Part shown: positions 53,288 through 64,000 of the stretch, one piece after another
How the letters are laid out: each line of letters starts with the position of its first letter
How positions within the stretch are numbered: the first letter of the stretch is position 1
Assembly (NCBI GenBank): GCA_022059125.1
Contig: JAEUWY010000002.1
Coordinates: forward strand, 620,001-684,000
DNA from: Corynespora cassiicola
Taxonomy: Eukaryota > Ascomycota > Dothideomycetes > Pleosporales > Corynesporascaceae
Reading direction: 5' to 3'
DNA length: 64,000 nucleotides
Translations under genes and position numbers: made by a program
The notes under the pieces: model-generated
What the model saw: the letters and a program-made list of their open reading frames with translations, nothing else
What the model was told of the DNA's origin: nothing
The model's database searches: none

Positions 53288-56265
53288 ACGTTCTGTATTT
53301 GGGATGAGTAAAAGGGTTGGGTGGGTCATAATAGAGACACTTATGGTATTTCTTCTTGGACACACATGATATCCCTTATCGAGGCTTTCTTGCGGCTTAA
53401 AAGATGTGTCTGGATAGGCAAGAGTTGAGCTCAGTCTAATTCTTCATTTCCTGCTTTAGCACATCTTTTGGACTACACTTTCGGCTTTTATACAATAGGA
53501 TACACATATATTAGATGATGGAGCAACATAATTTTAGATCTGAAGATTCAATATTCTACTATTCAAATATATATGTTTGAGTAATCTACAAATACTTCTA
53601 TGTGGTGATGCTCACCATCACCAGGTCTCAACCCGCGAATCCCATGATCGGGATTATTTTGGCACTTAACCATCCCATTCAAGCTTTTAGTTGTTGACCA
53701 CAGGCCCTTATTCTTCTTAGATGGTTTTCAACGATTTTTCAAGTTCCATAAATCCATATCAAATTGTTATATGGCGACTGATCCCCCATGCAATATTCTC
53801 GACTAAGACTTTAGAGCCCCCTATCCATCATCCAAAGCTGAGATAAGAAATAGCCTCCAGCTCCGCGAATTGTCCCACATGTATCCAGAACTTATACACT
53901 TTGATTCCAATCTCACAGTATTTTGAGCCTAGATCCTCGAAATTTTCAAATATATTGTGTTGGCTTAGTTCTTTTGAGGATTCGCCATTTTTCATGACTT
54001 GTGGATACCGAAATTTGAGTCCCTCAAACGACTATACTTCATTGAGAGAGATTTATGTTTACGTGCCTCATCAAGCACTTTATTGGTAAGTTTTAGACGT
54101 ACGAATACTGCTTAAAGTATGTCTTTCAAACTCTTCAGTCTGTGTTTATTTATGCTATGTATTTTCGAAGGTTTCAAATGGAGACGGTGCATTTAAACGT
54201 CTTTATAAGAAATTTAATATAAACGATATGATCAATTAAAGCTTGAGTTTCGCTTTTCAAGACCTTTAGCTGACAAAAAAAGTTGTTTTATATAAACATA
54301 GACCAGATCATGTGTTAGGACGCTTAGTTTTTCTGTACAGACTTTTCACCAACATAAGCTAATTAGCGTCATTTTGCGGTCGCCATAACCAGAAAACAAA
54401 AGACTTTATATTAAGAACCCTGTGCATTAATAGAATAATAATTCAAAGAGTCTGCTTCCTTCTTTTTGCTATACATGCGGCAAAAATAAATTGCAGTCTA
54501 CATACATCTTGCTGCATACCTTTTGTTCTGTACGGTAGATAAGAGGAACATAAGTAGTTCATGTATCTATTTTTCTAATAAGCCTTGTTTTCAAATAAAA
54601 TCTACTCATAATCCTCTCTCAGTGGTATTTCAGACTGTTGACCACATAGCAAGTGGAAAGAGCTTTTCGGAAAGACTTCTCCATACACCCTTTTCATCTT
54701 CATTTCAAGTCACGTAATTATGCAACAGCAATTCGATTTTGGTGCAATGGTTTGATAAATTTGACCTGCATCCTATCTAATGCTCCAGTCTCTTCCCCCT
54801 GCACCATGGGTTGATAGTAGGAATTTTTCTAGATCCGCATTAAGGCTAATCGGCAGCCGTACCAACTTGATCATGTCAATAAAAACGATTGTTTTCAGGT
54901 TCCATTTGACTTTCGTAGGCTATTTCGGCCGCATTCTTTGATCAACTACTGCGCACGTATGCTCTTGAACGTATTTAGCTCTGCACATGCTTATTGTTGT
55001 AGTAGTTTAACTTGCTGTTAAATACCCCAGAATCAAAGATGAAATTGATAATTATTCCTGGAATGTCATTTTCTCAAATTTCTGCTTTTGGAATCCATGC
55101 ACTGTGTAGTTGACTGGGGATCAAAGGATTGGAAGCAATGCCTAAATTTGCGCAATATTGTTATACATTCAGCCAATCTTCAATTTTATTTATAAACATA
55201 AGCTTGTTACAGAGCTGACTTATGAGAACTTTACTTACCAGTCTTTTGACATGCAGGTGATGCGCTGATCACCTGATCTACATAAGTCACGTGATATCCA
55301 ACTTACGGCCACTATCAGGTACTCAACGGTATCTAAACTTAGGTAGTTGTTCACCGTTGGTATATTGGTGTATGTGCATTTGATGCAAGATATCTCGGAG
55401 AAATGTATACATTACATAGCGTCACATACCTAGGTAGCCAATTGAGAATTTCCAGAACTCTAGAGGCATCAAGAACCGCCGAGTAGACCGCATTTGCAAC
55501 CTGCAGAAGCTGCTGCATGCCAAGTCACAGCCGATCCGGCCGCTGAAACAGAATATCGCACTTGTCTCCTTACCCAGTCATCCCAACGGTGCCTTTTTGT
55601 TTGAGATCAGCTGGCAGAATCAGAATATGGGTGATCGCCGTTGGCGCATCGGAGTTTACTCCGGACTCAGTGTGTGGAAATCAAGTCGCCTTGACCTCCA
55701 TCGGTATCCGGCAGAGAGCGATGCTCCGCTTGAACAGGATCCGTTGCTAAGATAGCAGATGTCAGGGTGCGTCAGCGGACATGTGGATTTGGCCGGCTAT
55801 CCACCTTGGAGATTAAAGCTGGGCATCATAACCTGGTCCACTGGATCGCAACACTTTGCGAGGAAAGTTTATTCTAGGGCCCAAGACTCAATTCACCGAC
55901 TCAACCATTTCATAAGAAGAGCATCGAGATCTCGACGCGTGTCATCCCTAATTGAGAATTGAATAGTTTTTTTTGCTTTTTTTTATCAATTTGCCCAATT
56001 CCCACTTACGTGGCGCCTTTATAGCATTCCGGATCAGCACCACTTCCACCACTACACCTGTCGGTCAAGGAAAACAGCTAGCGAAGCTAAATTGGGTGGG
56101 TATTGCTGGGGAAAGGCTTGTATTTGATCGTCAGACTTGCGCTTCTTTTTGGTAGCGGAGCAGATCCTACCCGGGGCTAGGTTTCCTTCGCTCACATCTC
56201 ACTCGGCTGCAAACATCTCGAGAATCTCTCTGAATAATGCCGCGCAATGCAATTTTTCGACCAGA
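53288..56265. other. AT-rich gene-free block, possibly RIP-degraded
   Basis: From about 53400 to 55230 the sequence is clearly AT-rich compared with both flanks (some 60-base lines are near 30% GC) and carries no ORF with protein-like features. GC returns to normal by about 55.25 kb. This pattern fits a repeat mutated by repeat-induced point mutation, but no transposase remnant could be read. Two adjacent short hairpins lie at 53603-53623 and 53638-53655. Confidence 0.5.
53603..53655. repeat. Pair of adjacent perfect inverted repeats
   Basis: The first hairpin has an 8-bp stem (TGGTGATG / CATCACCA, loop of 5) at 53603-53623. The second has a 6-bp stem (AATCCC / GGGATT, loop of 6) at 53638-53655. 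They lie at the start of the AT-rich block and could be terminator-like or the edge of a decayed element. Confidence 0.4.
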
Positions 56266-57630
56266 ATGACAGCAAGCCCAGATATCCCATTAGAAAAAGA
56301 TGATACATACCTTCCAGAGGTTTGGGTACGTCTCTCATCAATTGCGACTACTCCGGGAGCACTGTTGGAGCTGATATTCTCATAGACCTGGTACGCCATT
56401 GGTGTTGTATTCATCGCCCTTCGATGCGCGACGCGCCTGCGGACAGTTGGAATAAGAAACTACCAAGGAGATGATTATCTCGCGATGCTCGTATGCCACC
56501 ATGAGATCTACTAATATGCTCCTAATCTTGACGCGACATAGCTTCTGTTGCTATGGACATGCAACGCGATAATCGTACAAATTACATACTACACGGGTGG
56601 CAACCTGGATGTCCGTCCAGAAATGGTAGAGGCTCTTTCAGACCGAGATATCGAAATATTGACCTGGGGCTCACAACTGGAATTCGCGAGCTGGTACACG
56701 TACCCTGGTACTATATGTACGTTGCCCTCATTGAGGCTTCCCTAGTTGTGTTGAATCTGGGTAATAAGACCCTGCTCACCAGGAAATCATTGTAGGGACG
56801 TTGAAATTTATGGTCCTCTTCTTCTATCGTCGCCTTACCTTGGGCGCATTGCGGAGACGTACGCTCCGCGTTCTATTCTGGTCATGCGGAATATCATACG
56901 TTACACTATGTTTGACTGTATCTCTGTCTTGCCGACCGTGAGTGCATCTACGTTAGTCTTTCTACAGAAAACTAATGTTACTTGTGACAGTTATTCCCAT
57001 AACTGGCAAATTCGTCCACTGCCTGGGCCACACTGCACATTCCGCCCGCAAAACTTTTACGTGCTTGTTGTCCTCAATGTACTTACCGACACCGCACTTC
57101 TCATAATCCCTGCGCCTATTCTGTGGCGCTTAAGAGTCTCATTAATAAAGAAACTTGGGGTGACCTTACTACTTAGCTCAGGTCTTTTTATTATAGGAAC
57201 AGCGGTCGTCCGCGCAATCGTCACGATCCGTTCTCCGCCCTCCGTGATAAACATTAATCGATGGGGGTTTCGTGAAACCGGAGTGGGGCTTGTAACTGTC
57301 ATGCTACCGATTCTCGCACCAATGGGTACGAGAGGATTTTGGAGACGGGGGCCATATCGGAGATACCCCAGCGTTTACGAAGGCACGCGAAAGAGTGATG
57401 ATGAGAGAGAAAGACTAGGTGATATGCTCAAGACCGTTGATATCGAATATGCCTTCGGACAAGGATATGATCCATCAATTCCGCAACATTCGAGTTGGCG
57501 GAAAGGAAAGAGAGTCATAGCGACCAGTGGAGAAGACGTATGGAAAAGAGTCAGCGTCACAGAGAAAGGAATCCGAAGCTGGGATAGCGCGTGGGGGAAA
57601 TACCGAGATGAGCATGGCGAGGGGACTTGA
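56266..57630 (+). CDS. PTH11-like / fungal rhodopsin-fold integral membrane protein
   Basis: Five exons: 56266-56325, 56386-56490, 56542-56716, 56796-56937 and 56991-57630, giving 373 residues; all junctions keep frame. Intron 3 joins T|GG to make the Trp in GTIWTLKFMVLFFYRRLT. Seven hydrophobic segments are seen, with WYAIGVVFIALRCATRLRTV, LRVLFWSCGISYVTLCLTV and NVLTDTALLIIPAPILWRLR. C-R-P and C-T-F-R in the extracellular loop and NRWGFRET before TM7 are the hallmarks of the fungal rhodopsin-like (PF20684-type) family that includes PTH11-like receptors. It has no CFEM domain. A charged cytoplasmic tail of about 105 residues follows. Such proteins are plasma-membrane sensors or unknown-function receptors. 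It borders the AT-rich block. Confidence 0.82.
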
Positions 57631-58302
57631 ATTCCAATTTCCAACTCGCGCTACTCTGGAATCATGGTAACACTCTCTGACAAATTTTATTGCCGCTACA
57701 ATGCTATTTTCGCTGCTATTACGTCCACCAACACTGGTCGCGTCGTGATAATTTATGCCACGACGTCAGAATAATCCTCAGCCCGCGGAGAAAGCCTCGA
57801 CTGAAGCCGCATCGCCGCTTTCCCGCATATCTATGCCGCTCATGATGCCGAAGAGAACACATAGCTCAAGATTCGGCCGCGGAAATCGCCATTTATTTCA
57901 TCGCCATTGTGTGTAATCATCTGCGGTCAGCAAGCATTAGCTAATCCGCCATGACTAAAAACATGAGCGCCACATTCCAATTTGGTAACTATTCGACCAA
58001 GCGCATCATGCAACACCGCTGCGAAAGGAACGCAATAGCACGGAGAAGTAGGATTACGCGTGGAACTGCATCTATATGCTAAACCCAGGCTGCTTCCTGT
58101 TTTCTAATCAGCACCGCCATGAAAGCCGATTATCGCTGTGTAGATGACGGTAGATGCCGATGAAAACTGTCGAAAATATCCGACGGATAATACAAGACGC
58201 ATATAACTACGAGTTTTTCCCGTTGTATAGATAAACATCAAGCTTCAGAACAACTCACCATCAATCACGAATCCGGGCAAAAATTACGAATTCTGTTTAA
58301 CT
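57631..58302. other. Intergenic region
   Basis: This holds the 3' end of the rhodopsin-fold gene and the promoter of the hydrolase gene. No ORF or repeat is supported. Confidence 0.55.
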
Positions 58303-59175
58303 ATGTCTTTTCCAACAACCGAAGCAAAGTACTTTCCTCTGTCGGGAGGCGAAACAGTATTTTATCGCGAGGCAGGCTCTCCAATTTCGCCAACTATTGT
58401 TTTGCTTCATGGCTATCCGACGTCCTCTCACCAATTTCGGAATTTGATTCCAATTCTCGCCGCAAATTATCATGTCATTGCGCCTGACTTGCCAGGATTC
58501 GGATTCACTTCTGTTTCCCAGGATTACAAATATACATTTAACAGCTTGACAAAGACCATCGACTCATTCCTTGAGGAGATTCCGAACTCTCCCAAGCAAT
58601 ATAGCATTTACATTTTCGACTACGGTGCTCCTGTTGGACTTGGGCTTGCACTTAAGTATCCACATCGCATACAGGCAATTATCTCTCAGAACGGCAACGC
58701 CTATGAGGAAGGCCTTGGTCCTTTCTGGGAACCGCTGAAGAAATACTGGGCAGACAAAAGCACCGAGAACCGCGATGCCTTGCGACCTGCGCTTGATATT
58801 GGCGGTACAAAGTCACAGTATTTCGACGGTGAACCTGATCATTCGCGCATTTCTCCAGAGTCGTACACTCTGGATCAGGCGCTCCTAGACCGACCAGGGA
58901 ACAAAGAGATCCAACTGGACCTGTTTTACGAATACCGAAAGAATCTGGATTTGTATCCAAAAGTCCATGAATATTTCCGAAAGAGCCAGGTCCCTCTACT
59001 CGCGGTTTGGGGCAAAAACGACACGATCTTTACGCCTCCTGGCGCCGAGGCTTTTAAAAGGGACTTGAAGGATGCAGAGATCCATCTTTGGGATGGAGGG
59101 CATTTTCTGGAAGAAAGCCATACAGCGGAGATTGGGAAGCTGATCCTTGATTTTTTGAAAAGGAAGGTGGAATAG
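58303..59175 (+). CDS. Alpha/beta hydrolase, epoxide hydrolase/haloalkane dehalogenase-like
   Basis: A single exon of 290 residues. HGYP (36-39) forms the oxyanion loop. The nucleophile position in IFD106YGAPVG is aspartate, as in epoxide hydrolases and haloalkane dehalogenases, not serine. D240 (WGKND) and H267 (GGHF) complete a triad. The cap region (GNAYEEGLGPFWEPLKKYW) is like that of bacterial and fungal relatives of unknown substrate. It is intracellular by appearance, with no signal peptide. It stands alone beside a membrane receptor-like gene, and no pathway context is visible. Its small size, lack of introns and close resemblance to bacterial proteins would allow horizontal transfer, which is not proven. 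Confidence 0.88.
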   Translation: MSFPTTEAKYFPLSGGETVFYREAGSPISPTIVLLHGYPTSSHQFRNLIPILAANYHVIAPDLPGFGFTSVSQDYKYTFNSLTKTIDSFLEEIPNSPKQYSIYIFDYGAPVGLGLALKYPHRIQAIISQNGNAYEEGLGPFWEPLKKYWADKSTENRDALRPALDIGGTKSQYFDGEPDHSRISPESYTLDQALLDRPGNKEIQLDLFYEYRKNLDLYPKVHEYFRKSQVPLLAVWGKNDTIFTPPGAEAFKRDLKDAEIHLWDGGHFLEESHTAEIGKLILDFLKRKVE

Positions 59176-59996
59176 CAACAGTATCGGCGCTTGGGAAGGT
59201 AATGGCAACTTGTGCACGATGGTCGTGGCGCATGTACCCACTAAATTGCTATCTGTTGTTTTCTCAACTTATTTCTCATAGCAGGAAATACAATGGGCTT
59301 TTGCTTCAATTGAATTTGGCTAGATCTATTCATTCCTTTATCAGTAGAACACTGAAGTGGCGGTTATTGTAGTCGCATGTCAAGTAAAGAGAAGCCACGT
59401 TAATGAGTCTGCAATTCTGCGTTGCAAGAAAACTTGAGGTCTCATTCTTCTGTGAACTATACAGATACTTATTATCGAAACACTGGTCAAGCACCTTTGC
59501 AGGTAGAATTTATCAGCAAGCTAGGGATTCACACACAGGTCGATGTGTTGCGTCCGTGACTATATCGTATTAAAATAAATTGTAATGAAAAATCGAAGAG
59601 GGACTTAATTTAAATTTTGCTATCCCTCTTTTTATTAACTTTCCATGAACGCCAGCTTGATGGCACGAAGTGCAGCAGAGTATATCATTTATTCACAAGC
59701 GTTGGACACTATTTTCCGAAGTAAAGCCGAAGGCGGTGTCGGCACCTTGGGTGCCAAGCCCCGACGGCTCGGAATTTCGTCGCGCTCAGAACATTTTTCG
59801 AGCCAAGATTTCGAGCTCCATTCACCCACCCACCTTCGTCGAGACGATACTCCACAACCCGAGACTTTGGGAGCGATACCTTCACACCCGGTGATAATAT
59901 TAGCTTTGCGACCAATTTCAACACTTAATCAAGTCTCCCGGTCCGCTCATTAACTGGTTCTAGAAGGAGGCGGGGAAGCCTGCGGAGCTTGACGAT
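59176..59996. other. Intergenic, promoter of KRE33
   Basis: The first 460 bases are AT-rich without ORFs. From about 59640 the sequence is more GC-balanced and forms the 5' leader of the acetyltransferase gene. ORFs at 59645-59953 have no domain and overlap this leader. Confidence 0.5.
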
Positions 59997-62900
59997 ATGG
60001 TGAAGAAGGCGATTGATTCGCGCATTCCAGCGCTGATCCGGAATGGCGCACAAGAAAAGAAGAGGAGCTTTTTTGTGGTCGTCGGAGATCGTCAAAAAGA
60101 TGTTATAGTGAATCTGTATCACATTCTGCTGAATGTCGACGTGAAGCTTAACAAGTCGGTGCTGTGGGCCTACAAGAACAAACTGTTGGGTTTCTCAAGG
60201 TATGTAAATTTGATAGAAATCATTTCACCGCTAACAGGCAATTGAAGTCACCGAAAAAAGCGTGAAAAGAAGATCAAAAGCGAGATCAAGCGAGGAATCC
60301 GCGACGTTGATACCGAAGACCCGTTCGAGCTATTCGTTTCGACTCAAAACATCCGATATGTATACTACAAGGAGACCGAGAAGATTCTCGGTAACACATA
60401 TGGCATGTGTATTCTCCAGGATTTCGAAGCTCTTACGCCCAACCTTTTGGCGCGCACGATTGAAACGGTGGAAGGTGGCGGCCTGGTCATATTGCTGCTC
60501 AAGGGCATGAACAGTTTGAAGCAGCTCTACACACTTTCCATGGATATTCATTCAAGATATCGGACAGAAGCACATAGCGACGTTGTCGCTCGCTTCAACG
60601 AGCGGTTTATCCTGTCTCTTGGAAAGTGTGACAGCTGCTTGGTAGTCGACGATGAGCTGAATGTCCTGCCCATCTCAGGTGGAAAGAATGTGAAACAACT
60701 GCCACCTCCGGACCCGGAACTTGAAGGCAAGACACCGAAAGCCAAAGAGTTGGAGGAGATCAAGGAATCACTGGCCGACTCACCTCCAGTTGGAGATTTG
60801 ATCAAGCTGGCGAAGACTGTGGACCAGGCCAAGGCTCTACTCACGTTCGTTGATGCCATCGCAGAAAAGACTCTCCAGAGCACAGTGACTTTGACTGCAG
60901 CTCGTGGTCGGGGTAAATCTGCTGCGCTTGGAGTTGCCATAGCCGCCGCAGTTGCACATGGTTACTCGAACATCTTCATAACTTCTCCAAGCCCAGAAAA
61001 CTTGAAGACCCTCTTCGAGTTTGTCTTCAAGGGTTTCGATGCGCTAGGATACATGGACCATCAGGATTACACCATTATGCAATCTACGAACCCCGACTTC
61101 AACAAGGCTATCGTCCGCGTTAACATTCATCGACAACACCGACAAACAATCCAGTATATCCAGCCTCAGGATGCATACACATTGGGCCAAGCCGAGCTGG
61201 TGGTCATTGATGAGGCAGCTGCTATTCCTTTGCCCCTTGTCCGAAAGTTGATGGGGCCTTACCTTGTTTTCATGGCTTCGACCATCAATGGTTACGAGGG
61301 AACCGGACGATCGCTGTCTCTCAAACTGATTCAGCAGCTGCGTGAGCAGTCGCGGGGACTAAAGGCCAGTGGTGGAGATTCTGTCATTGACCGTTCTACC
61401 GGAAAAGAGTCGAAGGACGGCACAGAAACCTCGATGGCCGGCCGCTCATTGCGCGAAGTGACACTTTCGGAGCCCATTCGATACGCCCAAGGCGATTCGG
61501 TCGAGCGATGGATGAACGATGTCCTTTGCCTTGATGCCACTCTTCCCAAGTCCAAGTTGAACACTCAGGGATGCCCACACCCCTCGGAATGCCAGCTCCT
61601 CCATGTCAACCGCGACACTCTCTTCTCATTCAACCCGGCGGCTGAGAAGTTTCTCCAAAAGATGATGGCACTATATGTTGCCAGTCACTACAAGAATTCT
61701 CCTAACGATCTCCAGCTCATGTCCGACGCACCTGCTCATCAACTTTTCGTTCTCGTCCCTCCAGTCACTGAAGACAACAAGCTTCCGGAACCGCTTTGCG
61801 TAATTCAGGTGGCCCTGGAGGGTCAGATCAGTAGAGAAAGCGTGCTAAACAGTCTCAGTCGTGGACAGCGTGCTGGAGGTGATCTCATTCCTTGGATTGT
61901 GTCACAGCAGTTTCAAGATGAGAACTTTGCTGGACTTTCCGGTGCACGTGTTGTCCGGATAGCCACCAATCCCGACTACATTAAAATGGGGTATGGTTCG
62001 CGAGCTCTGGAGCTCCTCGTAGACTACTACGATGGCAAACTAGCCAGCCTCTCAGAAACCGACCCGCAAGAAGTAGAAGAGATGAGAAGGGTAACAGACA
62101 CCGAGCTGGAAAACACCACTCTTCTCAAAGACGACGTCAAAGTTAGGGAAGCCAAGGATATGCCACCATTGTTTGCGCGGTTGCAGGAGCTCAAGTCACC
62201 ACAGCTCGACTATGTCGGTGTCTCCTACGGCCTTACGCCTCAACTCCACAAATTCTGGAAGCGCGCATCATTTGTTCCGGTATATCTTCGCCAAACTGCT
62301 AATGAGCTGACCGGCGAACATACTTGCGTCATGTTGCGATCGCTGGAGACTACATCATCAGACGGTAGCTGGGTGGCTGCTTTCGCCAAAGATTTCCAAA
62401 AACGATTCCTGTCTCTGCTCTCGTATCAGTTCAGGACATTCTCTCCGATAACTGCGCTTTCAATTGACGAGTCGGCTTCGGCAGGCTCCAAGCTTGATGT
62501 CGACCTAGCGCCTAAGCCGCTCACGAAGGCCGAGCTCGATGAGCGCTTCAGCCCTTTCGATCTCAAGCGTCTTGATTCATATGCAAACAACATGCTCGAT
62601 TACCATGTTATCCTTGACCTGCTTCCTTCTATTGCAGAGCTCTACTTCACCGGACGCTTGAAGTCGCAAGTTAAGATGAGCGGTGCCCAAATCGCTCTTC
62701 TTGTCGCTATCGGTCTCCAGCGAAAGGAGTTTTCCGATGTGGAGAAAGAACTCAACTTGAACTCCAGCCAGTTGTTGGCCATGTTCGTCAAGGTCATCCG
62801 TAAGGTTGCAACCTCTTTCCGCAACATCTTGGAAGGCGCTATCGAGGAGACCATGCCGCAGGCGATGGAGGTTGACGATAATGGCGTTGATGGTGACGAG

Positions 62901-63313
62901 GCTGCCGACTCTAAATTCAAGCCTTTAGAGAAGGATCTTAACGAGGAACTTCAGGAAGGTGGCGATGAGGCATTGAGAGAGGAACGGGAAAGAGCTAGAG
63001 CAATGATTGACGCTCTCCCATTGGACAAGTAAGCACCCATGCCCAACGACCCAACGAAGTAAGAAAATACGCTGACTGGAGCTTTTTCAGATACCAAATC
63101 GAAGCCGGAAGTACCGATTGGGCCGACGCTGAACGCCAGATTCGCAAGGCAGCTAAGGAAGGAGGACAAAACAGCTTGACTGTCAGCGTCAAGTCGGGCA
63201 AGGAAAAGAAGAGAAAGGCTGGGGAGGCTGTTGAGGAAGCCTACAAAGAGGCCGAGAAGTTCAAGGATAGTGGAAAAAAGAAGAAAAGCAAGTTCAGTAA
63301 GGGAGGACGATAA
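59997..63313 (+). CDS. KRE33: RNA cytidine acetyltransferase Kre33/NAT10
   Basis: Three exons: 59997-60199, 60248-63028 and 63091-63313, giving 1068 residues. The start MVKKAIDSRIPALIRNG is the conserved Kre33 N-terminus. Next come the TmcA-type RecD-like helicase domain with P-loop TAARGRGKS (about 285) and VVIDEAAAIPLPLV (about 387). The GNAT acetyltransferase region (RIATNPDYIKMGYGSRALEL, about 638) and the tRNA-binding tail follow. The basic C-terminus (GKKKKSKFSKGGR) is a nucleolar-type signal. Kre33 uses ATP and acetyl-CoA to make N4-acetylcytidine in 18S rRNA and, with Tan1, in tRNA-Ser/Leu. It acts in the nucleolus in small-subunit biogenesis. The full family length is present. Confidence 0.94.
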
Positions 63314-63677
63314 TGTCGTCCCCACTTCTACAGTGGCTGCATAAAATGGCGTTGGGTTCATACCGGAGCTTTCGATATCCAATCTAAAAGAATTTCTTGC
63401 TTTCCACACACTTGTACAGATGAACCGACGATGTGTGGTTATTTGTGTCCTAAAATTTCGCCTTATTTCACCCCCCAGCCTCAGCTAGGGTCTGTGAAGC
63501 AATCTGACGCTCTGGAGCACAACTCTCTTTACCCACAATCACAGTACCGGAAACAAATGTCTCAGTACCAAGGTTAAAAGCATGTGATTGGATTGTCGGA
63601 AACATTATCTGACCGTCTTGAGCTCCTGGCATCATCCGCTACGTCCTCTTACCCATCCGAGTTTCTTTCCCTCATCA
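63314..63677. other. Convergent intergenic region
   Basis: Short region between the 3' end of KRE33 and the stop codon of the right-edge gene. No further feature is seen. Confidence 0.5.
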
Positions 63678-64000
63678 TCAGTGGGAGGGTCGGCCTTGAT
63701 GAGAAATACCTTTTTGTTGGCTCTCCCGCCCTGCATAAGCAACCGATGTGTGCATATTGACCAGAGCAACAGGGTATCTCCCGTAGGAGGAATTGAGGTA
63801 GCTACCAAGCTGCACAACGCCACCGCTCCTCTCGAATCGAGTCCGCTCTTGGTCCCACTCCGCGGGCACCATCTCATCCTGTCCATTGGCAAGGATAGTA
63901 GCCCTTCGAGCGTCGAAAATAAATTGTCGGACGAGGCTGTTTGGACTTGAATGCTTTGAAGCAAGGCGTATCATATCGTTATCGACGGGCTGGTAGATGG
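63678..64000 (-). CDS. Unidentified gene, 3' end only (cut by window)
   Basis: On the minus strand an open frame enters from the right edge and stops at TGA 63680-63678. About 107 residues are visible. They are protein-like (SLVRQFIFDARRATILANGQ, EMVPAEWDQERTRFERSGG, LGSYLNSSYGRYPVALVNMH), unlike the random ORFs nearby. I do not recognise the family from this C-terminal piece. An internal ATG at 63974 could be a false start; the gene most likely continues beyond the window. Confidence 0.5.
   Translation of the reverse strand, partial: IYQPVDNDMIRLASKHSSPNSLVRQFIFDARRATILANGQDEMVPAEWDQERTRFERSGGVVQLGSYLNSSYGRYPVALVNMHTSVAYAGRESQQKGISHQGRPSH

Overview
The window comes from a filamentous ascomycete (Pezizomycotina). 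Genes have short introns (about 46-80 nt, a few longer) with GTRNGT-type donors, CTAAC-type branch sites and YAG acceptors. The families are typical of this group: Rax2, Pex6, Pta1, Coa3, Kre33, PTH11-like rhodopsin-fold proteins, 'LPGEIRN..Y' proteins and OTT_1508-type deaminases. The spread of families suggests a Dothideomycete, but that is inference. Gene models were built by hand from reading-frame continuity across splice sites; for the multi-exon genes the summed exon lengths divide by three.

Layout. 0-5 kb: a maltose/alpha-glucoside-type sugar transporter (+), an F-box-like gene broken by one in-frame stop (-), and a two-exon 'LPGEIRN' gene (+). 7-11 kb: the polarity protein Rax2 (-) with a GC-rich upstream region. 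13-15 kb: a DHA2-type drug transporter (-). 16-18 kb: a long disordered proline-rich protein (+). 19-26 kb: a convergent pair made of a dienelactone-hydrolase-like/SnoaL-like protein (+) and a 1627-residue fusion (-) joining an IDO/PrnB-like heme domain, a P450-reductase-like FAD/NADPH module and a cytochrome b5 domain. 29-34 kb: an RS-rich protein (-) and a deaminase of the OTT_1508 type (+). 34-37.5 kb: Coa3 (-) and Pta1/symplekin (+), which share a divergent promoter. 38-43 kb: two secreted propeller-like proteins in convergent orientation. 45-53 kb: a small ORF, Pex6, a small upstream ORF and a steryl-ester hydrolase. 53.4-55.2 kb: an AT-rich gene-free block that may be RIP-degraded. 56-59 kb: a five-exon rhodopsin-fold membrane protein and an alpha/beta hydrolase. 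60-63.3 kb: the rRNA/tRNA acetyltransferase Kre33/NAT10. At the right edge is the 3' end of an unidentified gene (-).

Most genes are unrelated housekeeping or surface functions. The most unusual locus is the heme-reductase-b5 fusion at 21-26 kb. It carries most parts of a self-contained NADPH-driven heme oxygenase in one chain, but it lacks an FMN domain and has an unexplained C-terminal region of about 580 residues. The fungal deaminase at 31.7 kb, the nearly intact F-box gene with a single TAA, and a sugar transporter missing a proton-coupling aspartate are the next most notable points.
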